Positions 48,120 to 59,720 of a stretch of DNA of 64,000 nucleotides are shown here, in pieces; the first letter of the stretch is position 1; every line of letters begins with the position of its first letter. Position numbers and translations under genes: made by a program. The notes below the pieces were generated by a model. It was not told the DNA's origin. It saw only the letters and a list, made by a program, of their open reading frames with translations, and did not search any database. This DNA is from Gnetum montanum (Eukaryota; Streptophyta; Gnetopsida; Gnetales; Gnetaceae): assembly GCA_015680685.1 (NCBI GenBank), contig MNCI01017493.1, forward strand, positions 68,258 to 132,257, read 5' to 3'.

Positions 48120-48464
48120 TGCTGCTAAATGTAATACCGCTTCAGATATACATGATTTACAGGGTTCGGTAATTCATTGCCATTGACGTCTACTAATTTG
48201 AATGCTCCATTGTTGTACGCATCAACCACCAAGAAAGGGCCCTCCCAGTTTGCAGAGAACTTGCCTACTAGTTCACGCACGGCCTTGAGAACTAGATTTC
48301 CTTTCTTGATCGGGCGTTGCTAAAGGTTGTGATGATGCTTCTGTCTCTGTTTGTCTTGATACCTTTCAATTGTGCCAAGAGCCTGTATCCGCTTCTCTTC
48401 TACCGAATCCAGATCCGCGATTTAAGACTCGGTGTGTTGAGCCTCATTTATAACCATGGAGAGG
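48120..48464 (-). pseudogene. int: T4 integrase C-terminal fragment (inverted)
   Basis: On the - strand: LSMVINEAQHTES, IADLDSVEEKRIQALGTIER, KHHHNL, RPIKKGNLVLKAVRELVGKF, GPFLVVDAYNNGAFKLVD, NPVNHVYLKRYYI, matching T2 61,480-61,831. It starts abruptly at 48,464 against a truncated LTR. Confidence 0.85.
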
Positions 48465-50006
48465 ACCTCAGGCAAAGATCCGTAATTCAGGTAAGGGCGC
48501 ATGTCAGAATTCCAGAAGGGAGAATAAGACAGAGCAACACCAAGAGGTGCATAGCATCAAGTCTTCAACTTCCTATGTAGATTCCTAATCTTACTATGTT
48601 TTCTCTGTTTACGCTATACCACGCGACGTAGCGTAATGGCGCTTAGCGTGATTCTGTTTAAACATAGTTCGGCATCAGAAGGCTAGTTACTTCGGCATGG
48701 GGAGAGGCTTGAGAAGCGTAATATGCGACTTCTCGTATATTTTGCTAAGTCTTTTGTTCAAGGCCAGGTTTACGCTCTGTTACGCACGGTAGCGTAATGA
48801 GCTCCAAAACAGTCAAAGGCAAAGTCTAAGAAAGTGCGATTGCTCATCATACGCTCATCACGCAACGTAGCGTATCACAGCGTATTGCGTCACCAAGCTA
48901 GACATCGTTTATGCTTCATTACACGTGGCTGTGTAAGCGAGCGTAAAATAGCTTGAATCCATTGTTTCCATGTTATGTTACGCTCGTGCACGTAACGCAG
49001 CGTGAATGAGCATAATATAACCCAAGGACAGTTGAAACATGCCCGACGCGCATCTGTTCTTTACACGCACAATACGCAAATAAGCGTATTGTGCGTAGTC
49101 ATGAAGTTTGACACAAAAATGGTCAGGCCAACAGTACCCAAAACATTCGGGACACACGTCATCAGGGTTGTGCCTTTTTCACAGGACGTCGCAGCCTATA
49201 AATACCCCAGTTGACAAAGATACAAGAGGCTGGCAAAAACAATTGAGGCAAGGGATATTTTTCTGAGCACAAGAGCACTTATCACTTTGAGCAGAGACAG
49301 AGAGGGCAACACTTTGGCAATTATTGACAACATCACCTTCTGGCAGAAAGAGAGCACAGTTCGCTTTGAGCATTGGCAACAAGGGTAATCGGTCTTGGGG
49401 AAGACACAGCTTTCTCCATCAGCGACCATTAGTGGTCCTAAATAGAAACTACCTAAGGCGAAAGAAGCAGATCCAAGATCGTGGGATCATCTTGCATGGT
49501 TCGCAGGCTCTATTGATCAGAAACAGTTGATTGATAGACGTCAGAGCTTGACCTTCCTTGCATCCTAGCTTTGGCCCACGAGGTAGATCAGAATTCCTTT
49601 TAGAAAGTTTTCTTTTTGTTTTGTGCTAGCTTTACATCAAGTAATCGGGGTCTCCCCAGTGTAACGTGATACACAAAATATACATCTTTCAAGTCAAAGT
49701 GTAGATCTTGAGATTACGCATTTCTCTTGTATTAGCCTCCTCTTATCATGTTTAGCGTTATCATCGTTACAATTCATCTACGTCGTTTTCCCCTCATTTT
49801 GCGATTTCTCGAATTAGATCGTTCCACGAGATATTCATTATCTCCATCGGTTTACTAACTAGTAAGTCCCTGTCTAATCGACAAGACTATTTAGGGTGCC
49901 GCGGATTCATTTTTTCAGCATAGCCCTCGCACGGATCCGTGGTCAAAACTATGTACGCGGGATTTTGTTTGGTATTTTTCAGTTGCCGACGTTTTTCGTC
50001 GTTACA
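48465..50006 (+). repeat. T4 5' LTR, first 26 bp missing
   Basis: 1,542 bp, which with the missing 26 equals the 1,568 bp of the inverted LTR. Ends GTTACA. TATA CCTATAAATACC at 49,195-49,206. Confidence 0.9.
49195..49206 (+). promoter_or_regulatory. T4 LTR TATA box
   Basis: CCTATAAATACC, identical to the mirrored copy at 45,841-45,852. Confidence 0.65.
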
Positions 50007-50030
50007 GTTTTCTGGCGCTAGAAGGAGGGC
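50007..50030 (+). other. T4 primer-binding-site region
   Basis: GTTTTC then TGGCGCTAGAAGGAGGG directly after the LTR; conserved in T3. tRNA not identified. Confidence 0.6.
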
Positions 50031-50248
50031 CTAGGCTCCGATCCGAATATTTTCGGTAGCCCTGTTAGAGATCCATACCCTAAACCGTGAACGTAATACC
50101 TCTAGGGAAGTTTACGACAAATCGTATGGTGTAGATCGGTCGCAAGGACGATTTCTTTGGAATCCTACAGGGTAGAAAGCCTATTCGTGCTTTTGTTGCC
50201 AGCCATTTCTTAGATCCGATTACCAGTTATTGTTAATCTCATTGCTCA

Positions 50249-52899
50249 ATGGATTCCTTGTACATGACCACAACCGCCATGGTCCCTGCCGATTTGGGTG
50301 CCACATCTGTGAACCCTATCACAGTCACCAGACGAGCTCCTGGCGCAACAGGATCTCAGGGGCCATTGGGCCGATCATTGAGACTTCAGGGAAAAGAGCC
50401 CATCTTCACTGTCATAACCCCTGAAGAATACAAATTTATATGTGTTAAGATCCAGGTGAAGTTGGCTCTTAGCCGAGCCGAGGTCGAAGAGAAACGAAAC
50501 TTTGAGGCGATCCACCGAGGGGGCCATGATTTCAAGCCAACAGCTTACAAAATTATTCCCTTGACCGAACATCAACATGAACTTATCACACAATTGGTCA
50601 TGGACAAGAGCCAGGCTGCACAGGCTATGGTGGAACCGCAGAATGGGGAGGAGGAAGAGGATGAATTGGCAACCCAGTCGGAACATTCGTTCCATACTCT
50701 GAGCCCCCACATGTACGTAAATCCCCTGTTTCCTTTCAACAGAGAGGCCGCTCCTCTTGACTTAGCCATAACCACACAAATGCATGTCCCCATCATTCCA
50801 CAAGCCACTGTGCAGCCATCTGGGCTACAAGTGCAAGTGCCCCACAATAATATGGGGGCAGTCGCATCATCACGAGTTCTCAGCATTCCAGCGGTGGTCC
50901 CAGTGACCACCGCGCCCCATTCCATCCCTCAGATACAACCTTACATCATATCAACAACTTGCCCAGCGTAGATTTTTCCGCCCCCGCCCCCTCCAACTCA
51001 ACAGATCACCACAGCTGTTCAGCCTCAAACATACATCCAACAGCCTGCCGCAAGTCAGTGTGCCAACCCTGCAGTGCAACACAACCAGTCTGCGCTGTAT
51101 GGTGTGCAACCCTCAGTTGCACCCGCAACGCAGGTTCCACAGGTGGTCCCATAGTATATCTATCCTTATCTTACGTAGTAAGCGGCGGCTAATCCCTCTT
51201 TGCAAACCAGTGGGTGGTGGTCTTCATAGGCCCCTCCGCCTGCAGAGATCCCTGCCCCACAAGCAGCCAGCCAACCTCTCCCATCGTTTCCATTCCCTAG
51301 CGCTGCCCTCCCAGTCCAACCTCCTATGCCTTCTGCACAGACACCTCCGTCAACAGGTCTGGACCAGGCCTTCCAGCTTATACAGACTCTCACCGAGGAG
51401 GTTCGATGCCTCAAAGCCAATGGTTCTAATACCATTCAGATCATGGACTTTTACTAGGATGATCTGATTAGTCCAGCAGTCCCTATGCTGTCGTTGCCGC
51501 CAATGATGTCCCTACCTCATTTTACCAAGTACAATGGGGAGGGAGATCCCAACGCTCACTTGGTCACGTTTAGGTCTAAGTCCTTGTTGTTGCAACAGTG
51601 GCCACACACCATCATCCGAGTCTTTGCAATATCTCTAACAAGGAAAGCTTTGGATTGGTACCGAGCCCTCCCACGCTCTTCCATCTCAACCCTGGAAGAG
51701 CTGTTGACCCAATTTGTGACCCGCTTCAAATACAACATGAAACCAGAAGTCACATTGGATCAGCTCATGGGGGTGAAACAAGACCCGCTTGAGCCCATCC
51801 AAAAGTTCATACAACACTGGAATGGTACCTTGAATGAGATCCGCGAGCGGATCGCGGACTCACATCTACTGGCTATATTCAAGGGAGTAGTCAACAACTT
51901 TATTAAGTCAAAGCTGTATTATCTTTCTCCCAAATCTCTACACCAGGCCTTTGCTCAAACTAGAAGCATCCAAGATGCTGCGGAGGCGAGCAAGGACCCG
52001 ACGTATGTCGCCTATAGGAACGCACACAACAAGAGCAAAGATAAAGGTAAAGTAGCGACAATGACAGTAGTTGCGATGACTGAAGGTACAAAGACTAAGA
52101 ACAAGAAGGCACCCACGGTGCCTCCTGAAACCACGGCTGGTGCCAGCACCAGCCAAGACACAACTGTCCCTGAAGGGCCCCCCAGCCTAAGCCAAACTTT
52201 GAGCATAAGGATCGCTCAAAGTACACGTCATTACCTGTAAAGCATTCCGAACTACTGAAACAACTATTAGGGGCAGGGCACATTCAACCTAAGAAGGTGT
52301 TCGAAGAAGCTCTGAAGTGTCACAGACATCATTGTGAACTACTGAAGAACCCTTCTTTAGCCTTACCTAACGAACCACCAGTTCCGAGATCTTTCAGGCT
52401 AGACCGTTTCTGTGACTACCACCAGCTATGTGGTCACGATACGGTTTACTGCTGGGCGTTGAAAAATAACATTCAACGTATGCTGGATGATGGTTCACTC
52501 AAGTTAGACAGCAGCAATCCGACGCGTCCAGAAAACCAAACATTGCACGTATATAAGGACCAGTTGAATGCAAACAATGATCCTTATACAATCACTGTGG
52601 TGAGTACAGACAGTGAGAGGAGGGAACCGCCAAAAAAGCCTTTTGTTTTGCATGTGCATGCCAGCTCACAAAGGGGGCCAACCATTACATCGGCAGCCAG
52701 TGGGGTCTCGAGGCCACCCTTCATTATACAGGCACCTTCTTGGATACACCCTCAGTCACGTAGCGACAGTCAAGTCGCGGCCTCATCTGCGCCCACGCCT
52801 AAGGCACCCTTCATTATCAAGGCGCCAAAACCACAGGCTACTCCTCTCACGCAAGGGCAAACCTCCAACCAGAAGTGTCAACCGTCACCTCCCAAGTGA
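50249..52899 (+). pseudogene. gag: T4 gag
   Basis: The best preserved gag start: ATG 50,249 (MDSLYMTTTAMVPADLG), 240 open codons with LGRSLRLQGKEPIF, EEYKFICVKIQVKLALSRAE, HELITQLVMDKSQA and an acidic EEEEDELATQSEH. A stop and frameshifts (50,971-51,485) break the proline/glutamine-rich linker. 51,485-52,240: capsid core (NGEGDPNAHLVTFRSKSLLL, KALDWYRALPRSSISTLEEL, LMGVKQDPLEPIQKFIQHW, LYYLSPKSLHQAFAQTRSI). 52,297-52,899: zinc-knuckle region RFCDYHQLCGHDTVYCWALK with all four metal ligands (Cys-x2-His-x4-His-x4-Cys), then a PPKKPFVLHVHA-type linker. Confidence 0.9.
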
Positions 52900-53545
52900 A
52901 AGGGAGAGGACACATCAGTTAACGTAATGAAAGACCATTTTACGCTCGACTTCCCTAAGCCTAGGCCCCTGGCCTCTGTGCCTTCGCCTGTACCTCAGGG
53001 GCAAGATAAAGGTGTAGAAACGCAACTTCCTTCTCTTGGAAAGAAAAAGAACAACCCCCCAACTGACACCGCTCTACCTCGGGAGATCCGTCTCTTGGGC
53101 CGAATGGAAGAGGACAAGGGGGATAAACAACCTAGCCGAGAGAAGGACCTCCTCGATGCATTTAGGCAAGTTAAACAAGCTCTCAAACAAAAAACACAAC
53201 CCTGAGCCTTTATGACCTACTTATGACATCTCGAGAGCACCGTGAGGCTATGGTTCGCATGCTGACATCCATATCAGTGGATGAAAGCTTGCCAGCGAAG
53301 GAGGAAGAGATACATGCTGTCATGTTTCCTTCCAAAGCTGAGCAACCTACGCCTACCTCGCTGACCTTCCAAGACAAGTCTATCAAAGACGATCCTGAGA
53401 AAGGTCAGGTCACAACTGAACCTATGTTCATCACCATCCAGGTTGGTCAATACCGGATCTGGAGAGTGCACGTAGACGATGGTGTAGCTACCAATGTCAT
53501 TCCCTATTCCATCGTGGATAGGTTGGGTCTGGTCGACCAGATCAC
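52900..53545 (+). pseudogene. pro: T4 pre-protease and protease, cut by sequence gap
   Basis: Pre-protease segment 53,080-53,200 (IRLLGRMEEDKGDKQ, KDLLDAFRQVKQAL), then SLYDLLMTSREHREAMVRML and the protease core FITIQVGQYRIWRVHVDDGV with the catalytic Asp-Gly, up to VDRLGLVDQI, where the gap begins. One frameshift at about 53,205 separates the parts. Confidence 0.85.
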
Positions 53546-53686
53546 NNNNNNNNNNNNNNNNNNNNNNNNNNNNNNNNNNNNNNNNNNNNNNNNNNNNNNN
53601 NNNNNNNNNNNNNNNNNNNNNNNNNNNNNNNNNNNNNNNNNNNNNNNNNNNNNNNNNNNNNNNNNNNNNNNNNNNNNNNNNNNNNN
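53546..53686. other. Assembly gap (141 N)
   Basis: Unknown sequence inside the T4 protease. The flanks are about 200 bp apart here but about 370 bp apart in T2, so the gap is probably under-sized or the copy is deleted. Confidence 0.95.
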
Positions 53687-54094
53687 AAACGACTGATGAC
53701 CAGACCCATCGCCAAATCCCTCAACAAACCGACAGCAATGATGACAGTTTAGCTTGGGCCGACCTGCCATTTCCAGATGGCAGCATAGAGGAGTCAAACC
53801 ATAAGTCTGCTCACCCTTACACAACGTTCAACGTAAAAGCCATCAAGAGACAATTGCGTATTAATGGTTGAACGCTGGTCTTTGCATACGTTATCATGTC
53901 TTAGCGAGTTATCATGGTTCATACTTAGCAGTTTTATTTCATGCATTTTCATGTTACTTTTGTTTTCGGTTCTTACGCTTGTCATTTATTTTCACACTGT
54001 TATATTTCTCGTACGCATGATATTCACGGTTTCTGATCACTTTAGCATAATTACGCAAAATTGTGTACCAGTATCATTTACGCTTGCTGCATTA

Positions 54095-54275
54095 CGCAGT
54101 TGGCCCGCAATGGCCTTAAACTAGTTGGCCTGCAATGGCCTTAAACTAGTTACGCAGGATTGCATACTATGACTATTCACACTTGATTACGCAGTCGCGG
54201 CCTGCAACGGCCTTAAACTAGTCACTAGTTTACGCAGAATCATATGACGGCCCGCGATGGCCTTAAACTAGCCAT
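54095..54275. repeat. T4 'ggcctgcaatggccttaaactagt' microrepeats
   Basis: Four GGCCTTAAACTAG cores in the same relative place as in T1-T3. Confidence 0.8.
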
Positions 54276-54467
54276 TACATTCTATCATCATAACTTAGGT
54301 GAAATCCTTAATAATTACGTTCACGCTGTGCAGATAAAAGCATAAAAGCCAAAAAAGATAAAATAATTGACATTTAAAACATCCACCAGGTCTTATAACG
54401 TGTCTTTTCAGTCATTCATAAAACAATACTTCACTTCACCATCAATAAAACTATGAATAAACCACAA

Positions 54468-55835
54468 TTACGCATTTCCTCTACTGCCACTGTCGCCAGT
54501 ATCTCTTAGGTCCGGATCCAGCCCTAATGGATCATCCTCCAGTGGGCCGTTGTTTCTGGGAATTATTCTTTCACGAAGAATTTCCTCTTCATGAGGTCCT
54601 CGTTCTGGCACCGGCTCCATGGGAGGATGCTCTTCCTCTGCTTCTTCCTCTATTTCTTCCTCTACTTCTGCTGCTTCCTCTGCTAACTCCTCAGCTGGCT
54701 CGTCTTCTCTATCCTCTTCTGGCACCTAGATACAAAAGAAGAAAACATATTAGCAAGGCAAGCCTTGACAAAACAATCAGAGAATTTAGAGATAGTCATG
54801 CAGAAGCTTACTCATGATGGCCCTGCTTCCGCAGCGAAGGGAAGTTTCTCCAGGCCAGCCCACAGGCACTTCATAATCTCTTCCTCCGTTAGATCTGGCC
54901 ACACATCCTCTCCCAAGGTAGCTCCAGCCTTCACTTTCCCTTTCTCCATGCTAGTCCAGCGAGGTGGATCAGGGAAGAACGTAGGGACTATCCTCTGACC
55001 TCCAGGGAGAGTCATCTCCCTTTCCGAAGATGCACTTACAGTCACCTGCTCGTCAAACTTCTTGAAGGCTTCTGATGCTCCGATGACATCTAGGAAGACT
55101 TCCAGGGGTTTGGCTTTGACGGCAGAATCGTGATAAAGTTTGCGATAAGCGATGCTTTTTCACTTATACAAGTGCTTGTGGTCCTTCTCCTTCTGCCCCC
55201 ACTCTTGCACACATGCACAATAGTCCCTCCAATCCTGGCTTTTCTGAGCTATGAGCTTTATCTGCATCCGCTGCTCTACCAACACCCGACTGGTCTGTAC
55301 GCTATTTTTGATGGCTGTCCAATAACAGGAGTAATCGACAATAGCAGTACGCCAGTCTTCATCCCCTATCACTCGCGCCTGTAGGAAGTCGCACCGTGAT
55401 CTTAAGTCTCCGACCTCTTTGGTCAGAGAGTCAACCCTCTGCTCCGACGTCTGCAGCCTTTTCCGTAGATTTTCATTTACGCCCCTACTTTCCCATAAGG
55501 AGCGTGTCGAGCGTAATGCACATTTACGCATTTCCTCATAAATGTGACGTGGCAAGGCTACTTCATCGAATGGTGGCTCCACTGTGTCCAAATCAATGGG
55601 CTCCATGGGATCCCATCGGAGGCGAGCTCCTAATAGAAACAACCATCAATGTTGGTGACACATTACCACTATGTAATATCACAAACTTACTACAACCATA
55701 ACGTACCAGCTCCAGGTTCGACGTGCTCCAGGCGCTCGATCATGTCACTGACAACGCCTTCCATGAAGGCAAATTTGTCAGGGAAGTCTCTCCATGCTCT
55801 GTTTACAGCGACAGACGTGGATACATCCTCTTCCC
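54468..55835 (-). pseudogene. T4 antisense gene exons 6-8 (rest deleted)
   Basis: On the - strand: exon 6 55,835-55,707 ('ctacag' acceptor; FAFMEGVVSDMIERLEHVEP, donor GTACG), exon 7 55,629-54,812 ('tctattag' acceptor; ARLRWDPMEPIDLDTVEPP, RHIYEEMRKCALRSTRSLW, CFLVQRMQIKL-like region, QEWGQKEKDHKHLYK, then SSEREMTLPGGQRIVPTF), exon 8 54,725-54,468, strongly acidic (PAEELAEEAAEVEEEIEEE; ends GDSGSRGNA). Exon 8 is open. The regular heptad-like Leu/Ala/Glu pattern in exon 7 suggests a coiled coil. Upstream exons are gone: at about 55,880 the sequence jumps into RNase H of pol. Confidence 0.78.
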
Positions 55836-55879
55836 CTGTAGCGTAATCCAGTTAGAAACTTCATCTATTTACAGAATCC

Positions 55880-56886
55880 CGCAAACGTGCCTTCACATCT
55901 CTTTGACACCTGCCCTGCATTGATAACAGACTACGCAGATCCTATCATTCAGATGGCGCAAATCTCTTCTCTTCTTGAGGAAAGCACATCTGAATGGTAT
56001 GACGACATTAAAACTTACCTTTTACAGGGCGAGCTACCGTCTGAATTGACACGCACATAGAAAGATGTGATTCGCAAGCGGGCTAGGCAATACGTCATCA
56101 TCGGAGATAGCACTCTTTGTAGATGCTCATTTGATGGCGTGCTGCTTACTTGCGTTGATAAAAACCAAGCGCAGCATATAGTCAGCAAAGTTCATGAGGG
56201 ACTGTGCGGCGGCCACATAGCACCACGGGCTATGGCCCTAAAAATCCGTCACTTAGGATACTACTGGTCGCGCATGGAAAAGGATTTCCTGACAAAGGTT
56301 AAAACTTGTGATACTTTTCAGCGTCACGTAAATCTCATACACGTGTCACCTACAGAATTACACACAACAGAGATAACATGGTCATTTCAACGATGGGGAC
56401 TAGACATTATAGGCCCAATCAGGCCGAAATCTTCCGTAGGTCATAGCTTCATCATTACCGCCACTGAGTATTTCACGAAGTGGGTAGAAGCTGTTCCCCT
56501 ACGAAAGATCACATCTCAGCAGATTTGCCATTTTATCCTGGACAATATAGTAACCAAATTTGGTCTCCCGATGACTATCGTGACCGATAATGGGCCACAG
56601 TTTAGTAGCACGGAAACCAAATCTTTCTGTGATAACCTGGGCATTAGACAATCTTTTTCCTCCCCCTATTACCCGCAAGCGAATGGTCAAGCTGAAGCAA
56701 CGAACAAAGTGATCATCAATCTGCTCCAGAAAATACTCGACGGCAACAAAAGGCAGTGGCACGAACAGATCCTCTATGTGCTATGGGCATATTGTACTAT
56801 GTGTAGGAAGGCTACGGGTAGTACGCCCTATAGCTTGGTTTACGGGTCTGAAGCAGTACTACCTCTCGAGTTGCAAATTCCTTCTC
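55880..56886 (+). pseudogene. int: T4 RNase H end and integrase, N-terminal and core
   Basis: 55,885-56,060 is the end of the second RNase H/linker (EWYDDIKTYLLQGELPSEL). The integrase (56,067 onward) has VHEGLCGGHIAPRAM with TCDTFQRH (one Cys of HHCC changed to Phe), GLDIIGPIRPKSSVGHSF, EYFTKWVEAVPLRK, TDNGPQF and NGQAEATNK, so the D,D,E triad is complete, then YGSEAVLPLELQIPSL. At 56,887 it runs into T2 sequence. It is the only integrase core here that keeps all three catalytic residues, but the RT and most of the RNase H of this element are deleted. Confidence 0.88.
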
Positions 56887-57212
56887 TGATCCAACTAGTA
56901 GCATCTCGAGAATGGCAGCGGCTGTCTCAGCCGGTAGATGCGACCAAATAATTACACTATAGTTGCATAACAAAAACTGCAGGAACTCACATGTGTCTCT
57001 TCAGAACCAAACCACCTCTTCATTTACACAAGCATGAGGAGGAGGAACAATGGCCACAGGGACATGTAAACAACACAGAACACCCACGATGTCGAAGACG
57101 ATTAGGATGGGCTTTAGCATAATCCTTTACAATGAAATAGACTTCCATTAGGAACAGCAATACAAACACACTAACGACATAAGAACACCATAGAAAATTT
57201 TTCTTCATTACG
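56887..57212. repeat. 326-bp duplication flanking T4, right copy
   Basis: See 44,712-45,037. Here it is joined on the left to the broken T4 integrase and on the right to antisense intron 1 of T2, the native context. Confidence 0.9.
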
Positions 57213-57663
57213 CAACACTAGGGTTTCCATTATCTTGACTCCCAGGAGATTGCAAGTTACGCTAGAAATGCATTACAAAAACCGCCTAAACCCTTGCCAT
57301 CATGCAAGGTCTGTCCCTGACAATGGCAATAAAAGTAATACTATGTATTATCCTAGCGTAACATGCAATATTTATGGGCGAGACGATGGAATCCTATTCA
57401 TACTACATGAGGTTATAGTACCTGAACTTCCCCAATTATGCATTATGTACGCACAACATCGCCCAACATCACCCAAACCCTTGCAACTATGCAAGGTCTA
57501 TCCCCAACAATAGCGATAGCAGTAATAGTACAAACCATGATAGCATAGCTCACGTGACTAGGTATCAACACCTACCATAACACTCATCTTTGAAATAGGT
57601 ACAATTGCAATGCCATAACAACGGACATAACAATCATGTAGAAGGGTAAAAAAAACCATTTAC
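57213..57663 (-). other. T2 antisense intron 1
   Basis: Holds two related segments of about 55 bp 190 bp apart (57,288 and 57,477: 'aaacccttgc...atgcaaggtct') and a few 'attacgc/agcgtaa' motifs like those in the T2 LTR. No gene. Confidence 0.55.
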
Positions 57664-57782
57664 CGAGTGAGTGGAGTAGCCTCCAGCGTTTCGACCCTAG
57701 CCTTTGCAACCTGTTGCAAACTCTCCTACACTTCATCAATCTTTGCCAATTTGACATGTTTGCCTCTGATCTTTGGTGCCAT
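57664..57782 (-). pseudogene. T2 antisense gene exon 1
   Basis: On the - strand from ATG at 57,782: MAPKIRGKHVKLAKIDEV, a TAG, then ESLQQVAKARVETLEATPLT and donor GTAAATGG (CG|GTAAAT), phase 2 as in T3 exon 1. Short, basic start and no hit to a known domain. Position and phase are the evidence. Confidence 0.55.
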
Positions 57783-58362
57783 GATCATGATTGAACAACC
57801 TTCATAAAATTTTCTACTTACGCCTTGCTTCTGCTTTCCTTCTGCTATAGTCTAATTCAAATTCACAATGTCACTAGTATGCTTTGAAGACAAATCATTG
57901 ACTTATAATTGAATTGGTTGAAACTAATTGTCGTGTGCTCGACCAATGCAAAATTTTCTAGAAATGTAGGTATGTCAGTATGACATGAAGCATGAAGATT
58001 GCAACATTAATCTTGTAGATATCGTATAGATTGTAGTCCGAAAAGACCCTAAGCTAACACATAGCTCATCGTCTCGTAATCCGGTCGCATTAACTATGGT
58101 CTATGCAAAATTCTAAATTAGCTGTCTCAACATGATAGACGCACCACGTTACACTCTCCACCATAGTTCACAAAAGTCTTACGTTGACATCTAGGAAATT
58201 GTTCTTACCACTTTCTCACAAATCACACATATCGCAATGGTCCGCTAAGACCTTAAACTGGCAGCTCTTTAACATGTACCATTAAAGTAAGAAAACCTTC
58301 TATTGTTTCAACAAGTCGATAAAAAAGCAATGTAACAACCTCCATTTTTGATGGTTTTGCAG
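57783..58362. other. T2 antisense 5' flank / presumed sense intron end
   Basis: No clear TATA for the antisense gene found. One 'ctaagaccttaaactggcag' unit at 58,245-58,265. Ends in TTTTGATGGTTTTGCAG, a plausible sense acceptor (AG at 58,361-58,362). Confidence 0.45.
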
Positions 58363-59720
58363 GTCAATTTCACAAATGGACGCCACTTTACTTGCATCCC
58401 TAGCCTTAATAGGCCCATACGAGAAAATTGTTAGACGGCTCAATCATGCATTAATAGGGACTGATGCTTCCCTTTGTGACACAACCATAGCAACATCGGA
58501 AATATCCCCAAATTGGCTAGAACACTTGGCCCGAACCTTAGACCTGGAAGCTGGTGATGTGACCGAGGATTTCCTCACTAAGGTCCCTGTGGTTACGCAC
58601 AAAGGAGGAAGCAAAACCCTGAAAGTTAGTTCTCTCCCTGACCAACAAACCCAGAACGATATATCTTGATTGCTCCAAGATAACATTACGGTGTTCGCAT
58701 GGTCATACGAAGATATGACAAGTTTAAATCCAAGGCTAATACAGCACAACATAGTTTTAGATCCGCATATCAAAGCTGTTAAACAGAAAGCACGTAAGAT
58801 TAAGCTTGAAATTAAGTTAGCAGTGTGTGATGAAATCACTAAGCTATATCAAGCTGGTTTCATTTTATTCGGACTAGGTGTTAAACATTGTAGTTGTTTC
58901 TAAGAAAATGGGAGGAATACACATCTGTATAGACTTCCGCAATCTGAATAAGGCCATAATTAAAGACAACTTCCCATTAATGAGTATCGACCAAATTATC
59001 GACACAACAATTGGCCATGCATTACTATCCTTCATGGATGGGTTTACAGGCTATAATCAAATCCATATCAACCCAGAACACCAACTGACTAAGACTTTCA
59101 TGACCTCCTAGGGAACTTTCTGTTATACCATGATGCCCTTCGAGTTAAAGAACGCTGGAGCAACCTATCAACGTGCTATGACATACATATTTAGTGATTA
59201 CCTCTTAGAGAGATTGAATAACTACATAGACGACATAGATGTCAAATCTAAGAAGTCAGAAAATCACTCAGGAGACCTAGAGTTAGTCCTTAAATGATGT
59301 CTCAAACATGATCTGCGGCTCAACCCAAGAAAGTGCATATTCAGAGTCAAAACTGGGCGCATGTTGGGGTTTGTGGTATCAGAGACTAGCATCCGAGTTG
59401 ACCCCAACAAGGTTAAAGCCATCGTCAATTTGGTACCACCTACAAACCTCAAAGAACTACGTGGGTTGCAGGGTAGGTTGCAATTCATTAGGTGGTTCAT
59501 CTCGAGATTGATAGACAAGTTACACCCTATGCAACATCTGCTCAAGAAAGGGGTTAACTTTGAATGGACCGAGAACTGCCAACATGCGTTTGATAGTCTG
59601 AAGAAAGAGCTGTTACATTTGCCAACGGTTTTCCCCCCCACAAAGGGATCAACCTTTCTACATATACCTGGAAAGCTCAGAGGTGTCTATAGCTACATTG
59701 TTGTGCCAAAGAAGGGATGA
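58363..59720 (+). pseudogene. pol: T2 pre-RT segment and reverse transcriptase
   Basis: Pre-RT 58,376-58,669 (MDATLLASLALIGPYEKIV, LARTLDLEAGDVTEDFLTKV), a TGA, then VFAWSYEDMTSLNPRLIQHN. A frameshift near 58,865-58,880 and a TAG at 59,108 (FMTS, stop, GTFCYTMMPF) break RT. Motifs present: GIHICIDFRNLNKAIIKDNF, SFMDGFTGYNQIHINP, LKNAGATYQRAM, NNYIDDIDVKS (YIDD), LRGLQGRLQFIRWFI, NFEWTENCQHAFDSL. Not functional. Confidence 0.88.

Larger units (their letters stand above)
45038..56886 (+). mobile_element. T4: rearranged Tat-type element, 3' end inverted onto its own 5' LTR
   Basis: Left part (45,041-48,464), read on the - strand: integrase C-terminus, tail, PPT, 3' LTR. Right part (48,465-56,886, + strand): 5' LTR lacking its first 26 bp, PBS, gag, protease, antisense exons, then the end of RNase H and integrase up to the IPSL codons. 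The two integrase pieces are adjacent parts of one gene with a few codons missing between them. The outer ends are an intact LTR terminus on the left and the broken integrase on the right, with a 326-bp duplication of T2 outside both. The LTRs differ by about 5% in the 210 bp compared, similar to the flanking duplication. Confidence 0.85.

Noticed and set aside
45041-50006. Large palindrome as a read-through assembly artefact
   Set aside because: The arms differ at about one site in twenty and the right arm lacks 26 bp, as expected for two diverged LTRs; a hairpin artefact would give identical arms. A misjoin still needs read support.
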